Positions 7,543 to 15,775 of a stretch of DNA of 17,806 bases are shown one piece after another (the first letter of the stretch is position 1; every line of letters starts with the position of its first letter). The position numbers and the translations under genes were made by a program. Location: positions 1 through 17,806 of the forward strand of contig SFOJ01000016.1 of NCBI GenBank assembly GCA_004552445.1, in the 5' to 3' direction. This DNA is from Mollicutes bacterium (GTDB taxonomy: Bacteria > Bacillota_I > Bacilli_A > RF39 > UBA660). The notes under the pieces are model-generated. The model saw only the letters and a list, made by a program, of their open reading frames with translations, was not told the origin of the DNA and made no database searches.

Positions 7543-9699
7543 TTATACGTATTTTAAATAAGTATTTCTATTTGCTCCATAGTTAGTAAGAACTGATTTA
7601 TTTAATGAATCTATACTTCCTAATATTATAAGTGAACTTTTAGCACGAGTAACCGCTGTATATATTAGTTTATTATAAAACATTCTATTAAAACTAGAAG
7701 CAAGTATTATTACAACATTAGCATATTCACTTCCTTGACTTTTATGAATACTAACTGCATAAGCAAGATTAAATTTATCAAATTCTCCGTTCTTATATTC
7801 AACTATATTACCAGAATAATCTATCTCAACAATCAACTTTTTATCAATATAATATATATCTTTTATATACCCAATATCACCATTATAAACATTATTATCC
7901 ACATCATTTACAAGTTGTATAACTTTATCATTAATTCTATAGTATTTATCTCCTATAATAAACTTTTCTGCATTAGGATTAAATATTTCAGCCATCATAC
8001 TATTTAAACTATCTATTCCATTAATTCCTTTATACATAGGAGCAAGCACTTGAAAGTTTTCACTACTAATACCCTTTTCAACAGCCTTATTAACTATTTC
8101 TTTAAGATATTTTTTGATATTATCATCATCACTTTCAATAAATTTAAAGTCACTATAATTAGTTGGAAATTTATCAAAATGTTTTCTATTCTTAATGTCA
8201 TTAGCAAGATATGTTATATAACTTCCCTCTTTAACTCTATAAATAGTATTTAAGTATTTATTTTTAATAGTACTAATGTGTAATAAATCATTAAGTAAAT
8301 CTCCAGGACCTATAGAAGGCAATTGATTAGCATCACCTACTAATATTAATTTAACATTCAATTTAAGTCCTTTAAGTAAAGAAGAAAATAAGAAAATATC
8401 TATCATAGAGCTTTCATCAACTATTACTATTTTTTCGTGAGATTTATTATACTCATCTATTAAGAAAGATTCTGTTTCTTTATTCCATTTTAAAAATTTA
8501 TGTATTGTATAAGCAGGAGCTCCAACACTCTCAGCCATTCTTTTACTAGCTCTACCAGTTGGCGCAAGTAAAGCTATATCATCATGATTTAAATCAAGTA
8601 TGTCTTTTAAAATCATAACAATAGCTTTAATAATAGTTGTTTTACCAGTACCAGGTCCCCCAGTTATTATAAAGAAATTATTTAATATTGCTCCTTTAAT
8701 AGCTTCTTTTTGATCATTATTAAATGTAATAGAGTTTATTTTTTCATATTCACTTATATATGTATCAATTTTATCAGATTTAATAGTATTTTTGATATCA
8801 TTAATTCTATTTATATCAATAAGAATAGACTTTTCAGTATTATAAAATTCACTTAATGTAACATATTCATTAAATAAAACGATTTTTGCTTTCAAAGCTA
8901 AACTTTCTATATATTTAAGATATTCTTCAACTGTAAATACACCTCTAAAACATCTTTTCATTTTGATAAATAATTCATCCTTAAGTACCAATGTATCTCC
9001 TGTTTCATAACAAGTGGTATATATATTATGAAGAATTAGTGCCTCTATTCTTCTTTTATCCATCTCATCATTATCTTTCAAGAACATAATATCTAATTTA
9101 TCAAAAGTAATATGTTCTACTAAATCATATATATTTTCTTCTATTTTTCTAGAAAGATCACTTCCATATATTGTTATTAAATCAATAGCTTCACGTACAC
9201 TAAATCCATAACCATTTAGTTTAAGTATTAATTCCTGATTATATTCATTTTCTAATATTTTATCATGCATACGTCTTGCTTTAGTAATAGTCATTCCACT
9301 AACAGTAGCAATATCTTCAGGATTTTCTTTTATAGTTTTAATTGTATCAGGTCCAAATCTTTCAACAATACGTTTAGCAGTCTTAAGACCAATTCCTTTA
9401 AACATTCCACTACTTAAATATAAAACTAAACTATCTAAATCACTTGGAGCTTTTATTTCATAATTCAAAACATCAAATTGAGTTCCATATTTAGGATGTT
9501 CTACAAGTCTACCATATAATATATAATCAACATCAGGATTAACTTCAACAAAATTACCGGTAAAGCCAATAACTTTATTAACATACTCACGCATCTCTTC
9601 ATCATTAGTTTCACGTACTTTAAAAATACCAACTTTATATGGCCCATTATTACTTTCATAAATAATTTTTCTAATATTTCCTAATATGTATTTCTTCAT
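7543..9699 (-). CDS. recD2: RecD2-type superfamily 1B DNA helicase
   Basis: RecD2 is a 5'-3' DNA helicase that works without RecBC in repair and at replication forks. The 718-residue protein has an N-terminal OB-like region, helix-hairpin-helix elements (FKGIGLKTAKRIVERFG, about 100-116), then the helicase core: Walker A GGPGTGKT (347-354), APTGRASKRM (379-388), Walker B DESSM (428-432), GDANQLPSIGPG (455-466), SIHKSQGSEY (650-659) and TAVTRAK (681-687). All key motifs are intact. The start is well placed against the family, yet no Shine-Dalgarno site is seen, and TATAAT lies only 4 nt upstream of the ATG, so the transcript may be nearly leaderless. Confidence 0.96.
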   Translation of the reverse strand: MKKYILGNIRKIIYESNNGPYKVGIFKVRETNDEEMREYVNKVIGFTGNFVEVNPDVDYILYGRLVEHPKYGTQFDVLNYEIKAPSDLDSLVLYLSSGMFKGIGLKTAKRIVERFGPDTIKTIKENPEDIATVSGMTITKARRMHDKILENEYNQELILKLNGYGFSVREAIDLITIYGSDLSRKIEENIYDLVEHITFDKLDIMFLKDNDEMDKRRIEALILHNIYTTCYETGDTLVLKDELFIKMKRCFRGVFTVEEYLKYIESLALKAKIVLFNEYVTLSEFYNTEKSILIDINRINDIKNTIKSDKIDTYISEYEKINSITFNNDQKEAIKGAILNNFFIITGGPGTGKTTIIKAIVMILKDILDLNHDDIALLAPTGRASKRMAESVGAPAYTIHKFLKWNKETESFLIDEYNKSHEKIVIVDESSMIDIFLFSSLLKGLKLNVKLILVGDANQLPSIGPGDLLNDLLHISTIKNKYLNTIYRVKEGSYITYLANDIKNRKHFDKFPTNYSDFKFIESDDDNIKKYLKEIVNKAVEKGISSENFQVLAPMYKGINGIDSLNSMMAEIFNPNAEKFIIGDKYYRINDKVIQLVNDVDNNVYNGDIGYIKDIYYIDKKLIVEIDYSGNIVEYKNGEFDKFNLAYAVSIHKSQGSEYANVVIILASSFNRMFYNKLIYTAVTRAKSSLIILGSIDSLNKSVLTNYGANRNTYLKYV

Positions 9700-9703
9700 A
9701 CAA

Positions 9704-9709
9704 ATTATA
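9704..9709 (-). promoter_or_regulatory. -10-like box next to the recD2 start
   Basis: A perfect minus-strand TATAAT lies four bases upstream of the recD2 ATG. No good -35 is seen at 16-18 bp. If used, transcription would begin at about the start codon, giving a leaderless message. It may also be chance in AT-rich DNA. Confidence 0.4.
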
Positions 9710-9738
9710 TTAACACATTTAAAAAGAAATAGACATAA

Positions 9739-9767
9739 TAAAAGAAAAAATATTTCTATTTTTTCTT
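9739..9767 (-). terminator. Terminator after the YfhO-family gene
   Basis: AAGAAAAAATA (9742-9752) pairs with TATTTTTTCTT (9757-9767) around a 4-nt loop; the minus-strand transcript continues into a short, A-interrupted T-stretch. The TAG stop codon (9756-9758) is in the loop and stem. The stem is all A-T except two G-C pairs, so strength is uncertain. Confidence 0.65.
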
Positions 9768-12263
9768 AATATATTTAATTAGATTTTTATGATAGAAAAG
9801 TATATATGCAATAATACCTGCTAAACTCATTATTAAACCTAATGTTTTAAATGGAGAATTGTATTCTATAACAATATTATGATTTCCTTTAGATATCTTA
9901 AATCCTACATAAGCAGTATTTACTTTTTCATAATTTATCTTTTTATTATCAACTTTAATAGTAAATCCTTTATCATATGGAAGTGTTGTTACAAAATATC
10001 CATCTTTTTTTGTTTCAACTGAGGCATATATTTTATCACCTTTAGTTTTAGAATCAATATCTACTTTCGTAACTTTTTTATTTATATCTTTAATATCATT
10101 ATAATCCATATAATAGATTTTTAGATTATCTATTTTGTATATTCCTTTTAAAAATGTAACTTCTACTTTATTAGAAGTATCTCCAGATATAACATAATTA
10201 AATGTAGTATTTCCATTATAGTATTTCCATTCTTTGCATGTAAGTTTATTAGCATTACCATTTATACTTACTAACAAATCTCCCACTTTACAAGACTGAG
10301 GTTCTAACTCAAAACTTACAAACAATATTTTATTACGAGCAACATCTGGTACATCTATTAACATTCTACTATTATCTTTTTTAACAGTTATTCTATCTCC
10401 ATTATTTATAATACTAGGATCCATATATTTAATATCGCTTTGTTTTATAAATGTTTCTTTAATATTTGTTTTAAATTCATTATTAGTTTTTTCATTAACA
10501 ACTACATTATTAAGTAATATTTCATTATTATATGGAAAAGATTTCCTACTAAAATCATTTTTATTATAATAGTTATAACTTACATACATAAAAGGAAGAA
10601 CATCAGTATTTTCATAAAGTTTAGTATTTCCAATTTTATCTATTTCTTTATAACCAGTTATATCTATATCATCACCAATAAAATATCTATTATTCGAAAA
10701 CATCAAATACATTAAATCTTTATTAGCACTTATTATTAATCTATTTCTAGACTGCATAGGCACTTCAAAAGTATCAAACATAAATAAATTATAATTATAG
10801 TTTCCAGTAGATGAATATAAATAATCAGAATATATATTTAAATTACCATATATATTATTAACATTCTCTAATTTTAAATTATATAAAGTTGTATGATCAT
10901 AACCTTTAGGTATTTTCTTTATCAATTTTTCTTGATTAATATTTTCATTAGAATATATAACTTTCTTTGATACTAATGTATCTTTACTATTGCCAGCACA
11001 TGAATATATAACAAGTAATACTATTGTTAAAACTTTAAATAAGTATTTAGTATTTGTACAAACAGCAATTACTATTAGTATTAAACTAATTATAAAATCT
11101 AAATAGAAATAATTTCCATAGCTACTTTTTCCAACATATATTAAGAATAATACCGCTAAAGACACAATAATTAACTTCTTTAAATCTATTTTTTTACTAC
11201 TAATTTTATCAAACATATAAGATATTACTAATGTATATAAAGGTAAAAATGGTATTAATACTTTAGCATCTATATACATAGTACCATTTAATAAATAATT
11301 AATAATTGGAAAAACTATAAGAGAAGATAAAGCTATTAATAAGAATCTGTTTTCATTTTTTTTATCTAAAGATAATGTAATTAATGCAAGTAGTGAAATA
11401 GATGTAAGACCCACTCCATAAGCATTATACATTAGATATTTAACATTAATTCTAGGAATTAATAAATCACTTAAAGTAATTTCTATATCATTAGGAATTC
11501 TTCCAGTTAATATCGCATAAAATGTTGGTACTAATAAAACACAAGTAATAAGTATCGCAATCATTATAGGTATTAAGAATCTAAAACCATCTTTAAAAAA
11601 TGATTTAACAGTTATCTTTTTATTAAGTTTAATATATTTATAAACACCATATATAACTATACATATGATAGCTGGTATACTATAGTAATAACTCATTAAT
11701 ATAATTAATACTGTTGAAATACATAATAACTTACTATTATCTTTTTCAAAATATTTATCTACACCAATTAAAGCAAGTATCAAAAAAGGCATATAATTCA
11801 TAAACATAATATGTCTATGAGAATGAAATAATAATGGGCTAGCTGTTAAAAATACAATACTAGATAATAAACTAACATTTTCATTAAATTTATTTCTTCT
11901 TAAAAAATAATAAAATAATATAACACTAGAGTATACAAGCAATATACTTGATACTTGTATATAGCTTTTCATACTAACAAAAGGTAAAAAATAAGAAATA
12001 ATTATAATAGGATTAAAAAGCCCATAATAACTATAATTATAAATATTTTGACCACTTCCTAAATTAAGTGCAAAGTCAGGAAATACATTTAATGTTTTAT
12101 AAAACAAACTTCTAAAATATTCTGGAATAACAGAGTGTTGCGTATTCCAATCAAGAATACTACCATATAAATTACCATTTCTTAATATAAACATTATAAT
12201 TAAACAAAATATAATAGTAATAATAATTAAATTATATTTATCTTTTTTATTAATTTTAATCAT
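9756..12263 (-). CDS. YfhO-family multi-pass membrane protein (GT-C-like)
   Basis: The 835-residue protein has about twelve N-terminal membrane helices, a large extracytoplasmic region from about residue 420 to 800, and a last helix with a lysine tail (YHKNLIKYIKKK). This is the layout of YfhO (PF09586), GT-C-like membrane proteins linked in Bacillus to glycosylation of lipoteichoic acid and in others to cell-surface glycan modification. The first outer loop carries DWNTQHSVIPEYFRSLFY, where the acidic residue characteristic of GT-C enzymes would sit. C-terminal motifs KDGYFVTTLPYDKGFTIKVD and GNHNIVIEYNSPF are typical of the family. No Shine-Dalgarno site precedes the ATG at 12261-12263; a promoter at 12280-12308 predicts a leader of only about ten bases. 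Confidence 0.88.
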   Translation of the reverse strand: MIKINKKDKYNLIIITIIFCLIIMFILRNGNLYGSILDWNTQHSVIPEYFRSLFYKTLNVFPDFALNLGSGQNIYNYSYYGLFNPIIIISYFLPFVSMKSYIQVSSILLVYSSVILFYYFLRRNKFNENVSLLSSIVFLTASPLLFHSHRHIMFMNYMPFLILALIGVDKYFEKDNSKLLCISTVLIILMSYYYSIPAIICIVIYGVYKYIKLNKKITVKSFFKDGFRFLIPIMIAILITCVLLVPTFYAILTGRIPNDIEITLSDLLIPRINVKYLMYNAYGVGLTSISLLALITLSLDKKNENRFLLIALSSLIVFPIINYLLNGTMYIDAKVLIPFLPLYTLVISYMFDKISSKKIDLKKLIIVSLAVLFLIYVGKSSYGNYFYLDFIISLILIVIAVCTNTKYLFKVLTIVLLVIYSCAGNSKDTLVSKKVIYSNENINQEKLIKKIPKGYDHTTLYNLKLENVNNIYGNLNIYSDYLYSSTGNYNYNLFMFDTFEVPMQSRNRLIISANKDLMYLMFSNNRYFIGDDIDITGYKEIDKIGNTKLYENTDVLPFMYVSYNYYNKNDFSRKSFPYNNEILLNNVVVNEKTNNEFKTNIKETFIKQSDIKYMDPSIINNGDRITVKKDNSRMLIDVPDVARNKILFVSFELEPQSCKVGDLLVSINGNANKLTCKEWKYYNGNTTFNYVISGDTSNKVEVTFLKGIYKIDNLKIYYMDYNDIKDINKKVTKVDIDSKTKGDKIYASVETKKDGYFVTTLPYDKGFTIKVDNKKINYEKVNTAYVGFKISKGNHNIVIEYNSPFKTLGLIMSLAGIIAYILFYHKNLIKYIKKK

Positions 12264-12279
12264 AAATAATCACAAGAAC

Positions 12280-12308
12280 ATTTTACATAAATACACTTTA
12301 AAAGTCAA
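12280..12308 (-). promoter_or_regulatory. Promoter of the YfhO-family gene
   Basis: Minus-strand TTGACT (12303-12308) and TAAAAT (12280-12285) are 17 bp apart. The -10 box ends 16 nt upstream of the start codon, so the predicted leader is about ten bases. It lies back to back with the plus-strand promoter of the next operon. Confidence 0.7.
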
Positions 12309-12327
12309 ATAATCAAATATATTGTTC

Positions 12328-12356
12328 TTTATAAAATAAAATCATTATGATAAAAT
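12328..12356 (+). promoter_or_regulatory. Promoter of the DUF1292-transglycosylase operon
   Basis: TTTATA (12328-12333) and TAAAAT (12351-12356) are 17 bp apart, and TGA directly before the -10 gives an extended -10 box. The first gene starts 16 nt downstream of the -10. Confidence 0.6.
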
Positions 12357-12372
12357 AGTATTGGTGAAGTAT

Positions 12373-12618
12373 ATGAAAAATAAACTAACATTTAAATTAA
12401 CCGAAGATGGTATTACAAAAGAATATTTTATTATCAAAATGATTACTAACAAAGATAACAATAAGAATTATATAATTTATACAGAAAATAATGATAGTAA
12501 AGATGTATACGCATCTACTTTTGAAATAAATGATAATGAATTAAAATTACATGAAATTGAAAATGATAGTGAATGGGATTATGTAGATAGCATATTATCT
12601 AATATAGGAGAAGAATAA
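12373..12618 (+). CDS. DUF1292-like small acidic protein
   Basis: The 81-residue protein has the alternating strands and ending of the DUF1292 (YrzB-like) family: LTFKLTEDG, YFIIKMITN, KNYIIYTEN, VYASTFEINDNELKLHEIEN, and a final SEWDYVDSILSNI helix. The family is common in Firmicutes and has no settled function. A TTG at 12361 opens the frame, but GGTGA leaves 5 nt before the ATG at 12373, so that is the start. Its stop codon shares one base with the start of the transglycosylase gene (TAATG), which implies translational coupling. The match is by eye and therefore moderate. Confidence 0.7.
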   Translation: MKNKLTFKLTEDGITKEYFIIKMITNKDNNKNYIIYTENNDSKDVYASTFEINDNELKLHEIENDSEWDYVDSILSNIGEE

Positions 12619-13910
12619 TGAATGCGATAATTTTTATAGTAGATGATTATGATAGAGTATTAAAATGTATTTGCACTCATGATATTAATGATAGTAAATT
12701 TTATACTATTGAAATGGAACCTGGAAGAATTAATTCACTATTAAGATTATTTGCTGATGAATATAAGCAAATAGTTGAAAAAATTGATAAAAATGCAATA
12801 ACTTTAACATTTTATGATGTTGATGATGACGCACTTACCGAACTTGTTAAAATTTCTAATGAATATAGAAATAAATTAGAAAGAATAAAAGATAAAACAC
12901 ATCAAGAAAAAAGATATCAAACACAAACAATAGATTACACTTGTGATAATGAATATATAAAAGATAAAAATAAAACAGTTAGTAGAAAAAAGAGTAATTT
13001 TAAAACTACAGTAGTAAAGTTTACATTATTAACTTTATCAACAATAATGTTATTATCAGTAATTTCTAAAGCACATACCAAATCTACAACTAATGTTGAT
13101 ATTAATCCTCCAATAAGTTATGCACAAAACATTGAAATAAAAGATGATATAAATAAAGAATTCAGAGTAACAATACCACCAGTAGTAGATATAAAAGAAG
13201 AAAAAGATACAACCACACCTACTCTTGAAACAAAAACAGAAGAAGAAAAAATCAATCCTTTTACTTTAGAAACAGAAGATTTAACTAATAGTGAAAAATA
13301 TCAAAGCGCTAAAGAAAATTATTTTAATTTAATAGAAAAATATGCAACTGAATATGGACTTGATCCAATGTTAATGTTAGCAATAGCAACACAAGAAAGA
13401 GGTGTTCATTCTGAAACAGTTGATCCAGATGGTGGACTTGGATTATTTCAAATACAAATTGAGGGTGGATGGAACTGGGATAATGAAACTATTTCAGCAT
13501 ATAATTTTAGAACTAATGAAGAAGAAACAATAACAATAACTAAAGATAAAGTAAGAAATCTTGAATTCAATATAAAATGTGGATGTATTTTATTTCAAAA
13601 TGCACTAAGAGAACAAAATTATAATATACCAAGAGCTATACAATGTTATAACTATGGAAGCGCTTATATGGATCAAGTAGTAAGTGAATGCTGTAGAGAT
13701 ACTGGATATAGTCGTAATGATATAAGCGACCCTACTAATCTAATATGGACAAATTATAGAAGTGTTATTAAAAATGGTGATAATAGATACTTAGAGAACG
13801 TTCTTAGATATCTTCCAAATGATACACAATTAGAATTTAAAAAACCATCAGGTGAAAAAATAACTATGACATTCGAAAATGAAACATTCAATGATAGTAT
13901 GAGAAGATAA
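12618..13910 (+). CDS. Membrane-anchored lytic transglycosylase (SLT domain)
   Basis: The 430-residue protein has an N-terminal cytosolic domain of about 128 residues (no family recognised), one membrane segment (about 131-150), a Pro/Thr/Glu-rich linker (160-225), and an SLT/lysozyme-like domain (about 230-355). In that domain Glu260 in MLAIATQERG fits the catalytic acid, followed by DPDGGLGLFQIQ (269-280) and IQCYNYG (341-347), equivalent to the usual AYNAG. The usual ES after the helix is ER here, and an insertion of about 25 residues (about 285-312) follows the GLFQIQ motif. AGGAG at 12607-12611 lies 6-7 nt before the ATG. Orientation suggests a type II anchor with the enzyme outside, acting on peptidoglycan. 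The cytosolic head could receive a signal; the partner may be the coupled upstream protein. Confidence 0.85.
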   Translation: MNAIIFIVDDYDRVLKCICTHDINDSKFYTIEMEPGRINSLLRLFADEYKQIVEKIDKNAITLTFYDVDDDALTELVKISNEYRNKLERIKDKTHQEKRYQTQTIDYTCDNEYIKDKNKTVSRKKSNFKTTVVKFTLLTLSTIMLLSVISKAHTKSTTNVDINPPISYAQNIEIKDDINKEFRVTIPPVVDIKEEKDTTTPTLETKTEEEKINPFTLETEDLTNSEKYQSAKENYFNLIEKYATEYGLDPMLMLAIATQERGVHSETVDPDGGLGLFQIQIEGGWNWDNETISAYNFRTNEEETITITKDKVRNLEFNIKCGCILFQNALREQNYNIPRAIQCYNYGSAYMDQVVSECCRDTGYSRNDISDPTNLIWTNYRSVIKNGDNRYLENVLRYLPNDTQLEFKKPSGEKITMTFENETFNDSMRR

Positions 13911-13942
13911 AAAATACTTAAGATTTATTTCTTAAGTATTTT
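13911..13942 (+). terminator. Bidirectional terminator after the transglycosylase gene
   Basis: AAAATACTTAAG (13911-13922) and CTTAAGTATTTT (13931-13942) form a perfect 12-bp stem with an 8-nt loop, followed by ATTTT. It begins right after the TAA of the plus-strand gene and touches the TAA of the convergent minus-strand remnant at 13941. Confidence 0.9.
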
Positions 13943-14239
13943 ATTTTAAACCTAACATCTTATCTTTATTCGATAAAACATTTTTCACTTCATTTATTCT
14001 AGCATAAGGTACAACAACTACATCATATTCCCAAGAATATAAATTATCATCATCAAAGTACTCAAAATCAATATTAATTGATTTATATATCAATCTTTCT
14101 ACTAAATTAGTAGCAAAAGTTTCACCAGAGATTGTATAATAATTCATTCTAGATATAAGAGCAGTTTTAATACCACTATCAGATACATGTCTTATTGGAC
14201 ATAATTTAGGTTAACTCTAAATATTTCATAAAATTCCAT
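13941..14239 (-). pseudogene. Frameshifted small gene after tRNA-Arg
   Basis: An ATG at 14237-14239 starts MEFYEIFRVNLN, which soon hits a stop; shifting frame by one base near 14200-14205 gives a continuous sequence through LCPIRHVSDSGIKTALISRM and on to a C-terminus at 13941 (YDVVVVPYARINEVKNVL, then KDKMLGLK). The 68-codon open frame from 14147 lacks any Shine-Dalgarno site, which supports the view that it is only the 3' part of a broken gene of about 98 codons. I do not recognise the family. The remnant sits directly 3' of the tRNA, a common place for integrated elements. A sequencing error in a homopolymer-poor stretch is possible but less likely. Confidence 0.6.
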
Positions 14240-14251
14240 TATTATATAAAA

Positions 14252-14328
14252 TGGCTTCCCTGATTGGAATCGAACCAACGACCTATTGCTTAGGAGGCAA
14301 TTGCTCTATCCTACTGAGCTACAGGGAC
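14252..14328 (-). tRNA. tRNA-Arg (anticodon CCU), CCA encoded
   Basis: The minus strand folds as a complete cloverleaf: acceptor GTCCCTG, D arm GCTC...GAGC, anticodon stem ATTGC/GCAAT with loop CTCCTAA (anticodon CCT), variable loop AGGTC, T arm with TTCGATT, and an encoded CCA (14252-14254). The molecule reads AGG codons. One irregularity is an A at position 72 opposite G1 (14256), where tRNA-Arg(CCU) normally has C; G73 is normal. A -10-like TACAAT (minus, 14337-14342) lies just upstream. Confidence 0.95.
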
Positions 14329-14346
14329 ACATATTTATTGTAACAC

Positions 14347-14380
14347 AAAAAAGTTATTGTTTCTTTTCTCTTTCAATAAC
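14347..14380 (-). terminator. Terminator after the 44-aa membrane protein gene
   Basis: GTTATTG (minus, 14380-14374) and CAATAAC (14359-14353) form a 7-bp stem with a long purine-rich loop, followed by TTTTTT. The stop codon (14354-14356) lies in the second arm. Confidence 0.65.
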
Positions 14381-14488
14381 TTTATTTACATATTTATTAA
14401 ATGTCCACCACAATCCAATAATACCTCCACTAATAGCAGTACCAATTGCACCAACTACAATTGTTGCACCTAGACTATTATTTATCAT
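14354..14488 (-). CDS. 44-aa single-pass membrane protein
   Basis: The predicted product starts MINNSLGATIVVGAIGTAIS, continues with a Gly-rich hydrophobic helix (residues about 6-28) and ends in a basic tail (NKYVNKVIEREKKQ). It starts five bases after the stop codon of the 110-aa gene upstream and ends in a terminator, so the two form a unit. No Shine-Dalgarno site is visible; translation may depend on coupling. Small Gly-rich membrane peptides of this type occur among holins, toxins and small regulators, but nothing here decides between them. Confidence 0.6.
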   Translation of the reverse strand: MINNSLGATIVVGAIGTAISGGIIGLWWTFNKYVNKVIEREKKQ

Positions 14489-14493
14489 TTTTT

Positions 14494-14826
14494 TTATAAA
14501 GGGATAAAAAGTATTATTGCCATAATTATTAACACTACTGAACCAATGTTAATAATTAATAACAGCCATGAAAAACGATTTAATAATTTATTTTCACGAG
14601 TTCTAGTATCATTCAACTCTTCATGCAATAACTTATTTTCTTTTTCTAAAGCATCTAATCTATTTGACATTTTATTTGTTGTTGTAAGTAGTTCAATTAA
14701 TCTAGCAGAATCTTTATCATTTTGCTTAATATTTTCATCATAATTGTTAAAAGTTGATGTTAATGTGGAAGAGTTACTATCATCAATAGGATTAATAGTT
14801 CTTCCCTTTATATCATTATTATTCAT
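14494..14826 (-). CDS. 110-aa coiled-coil protein with C-terminal membrane anchor
   Basis: The first 40 residues are polar and Asn/Asp/Ser-rich; residues about 43-80 form a coiled coil (SNRLDALEKENKLLHEELND, then TRTRENKLLNRF); residues about 85-109 are a membrane helix (WLLLIINIGSVVLIIMAIIL). The protein is thus tail-anchored with its coiled coil in the cytosol. The coiled coil plus C-terminal membrane helix loosely resembles XhlA/haemolysin-type phage proteins, but it may be unrelated. The ATG follows the end of the broken gene upstream by 8 nt and has no good Shine-Dalgarno site. The frame is intact while the genes upstream are broken, which suggests it may still be used. Confidence 0.65.
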   Translation of the reverse strand: MNNNDIKGRTINPIDDSNSSTLTSTFNNYDENIKQNDKDSARLIELLTTTNKMSNRLDALEKENKLLHEELNDTRTRENKLLNRFSWLLLIINIGSVVLIIMAIILFIPL

Positions 14827-14834
14827 AATAATTA

Positions 14835-15459
14835 TTAACTATTTAAAATTCCTTCCAATATATCTTGCTTATAATTATCTATATCATGAAATATAAAATC
14901 AATGGATTCATCAGATAACTTAGCGGTAGGTAAATTATTTACATCAATTGATACAACTGGAACAACTTTAGTATGCTTATATTTCGCATTAGATAAAATT
15001 ATTATTAATTGTGTAAGATATTTCGGATGTTTTATTAGAATCATAAAATGGTAATTTATATTTATTAACCCAATAAATATATTTATCATCCTTTTTATCA
15101 ATATAATAATTAATTGCTAAGCCAACCCTAGAAATATTTGAATACTTCAAAATAAGATTCTTTACTAACTTTTCAACATTTGACTTATATTCTTCAAATA
15201 ATAAAACTGAGTCATCTTCATTAAAGTTCAAATAAAAATTTATTCTTTTTTTTGCAAAATCATAAATATATTTTCCATCCTTTGAACTATATCTAACTAA
15301 TGAAACATCATTAGGTGCTTAATCGATATTTAATAAATAGTTTTGCTTTGTAAAAATTCCATTAAAGTTATTATTTATCTCATCCACATAACGAGATGGA
15401 TTCATAATTCCATCTGATAAAAATATACTTATCTGTGAACTAAAAGGTTTTAAACTCAT
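14835..15459 (-). pseudogene. Broken gene of about 207 codons (in-frame stop plus frameshift)
   Basis: From an ATG at 15457-15459 with AGAGGT 7 nt upstream, the frame encodes MSLKPFSSQISIFLSDGIMN and continues to an in-frame TAA at 15319-15321. The same frame then resumes (APNDVSLVRYSSKDGKYIYD, then FAKKRINFYLNFNEDDS) until a one-base shift near 14990-15005, after which the adjacent frame runs to the stop at 14835 (KHTKVVPVVSIDVNNL, then HDIDNYKQDILEGIL). Conceptual repair gives one continuous protein. The pattern of VRYSSKDGKYIYDFAKKRI and RVGLAINYYI is loosely like the TIGR04255 family of accessory proteins; this is unverified. A TATAAT box lies at 15490-15495 (minus). Confidence 0.65.
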
Positions 15460-15502
15460 CGATTCTACCTCTCTTTCATTTACAAGTATATTATACATTT
15501 TT

Positions 15503-15774
15503 TTACATAATAGGACATCTGTAACTGAATCCATCTCTGATTAACATGTCTTTAATTACATTGTAAACCAAATTACTTTTTAACATTTCAATGAAGTGTT
15601 GTTTCTCTTTGAAACTTTCTTGATCATGTTTTAGTTGTTCTATCATGTCTTCTTTTTTCTTTTCATCATTCAACTTTTTAAGATAGAAATCTTCTCTAAC
15701 ATCATTTGTTCATACTCATCATTGAGACCACTATCATCAAATCCTATTGCTCTGAGTAACTCTTTGTCTGTCAT
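15503..15774 (-). pseudogene. Frameshifted small gene next to the excisionase-like gene
   Basis: The ATG at 15772-15774, two bases after the stop of the preceding gene, starts MTDKELLRAIGFDDSGLNDE and reaches a stop after about 36 codons. The neighbouring frame from about residue 25 continues as EDFYLKKLNDEKKKEDMIEQ, then KHDQESFKEKQHFIEMLKSN, and ends SYRCPIM at 15503. Joining the two gives one highly charged helical protein of about 90 residues. Codons such as CTC and GTC are more frequent than in the housekeeping genes to the left, which hints at foreign origin. I do not recognise the family. Confidence 0.6.
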
Positions 15775-15775
15775 A

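Noticed and set aside
7735..8253. Plus-strand frames inside recD2
   Set aside because: Antisense to conserved helicase motifs; low-complexity Ile/Phe/Asn composition; no ribosome-binding site.
14286..14507. Plus-strand frame across the tRNA and the 44-aa gene
   Set aside because: It starts inside the antisense of a clear tRNA and overlaps a better-supported minus-strand frame.
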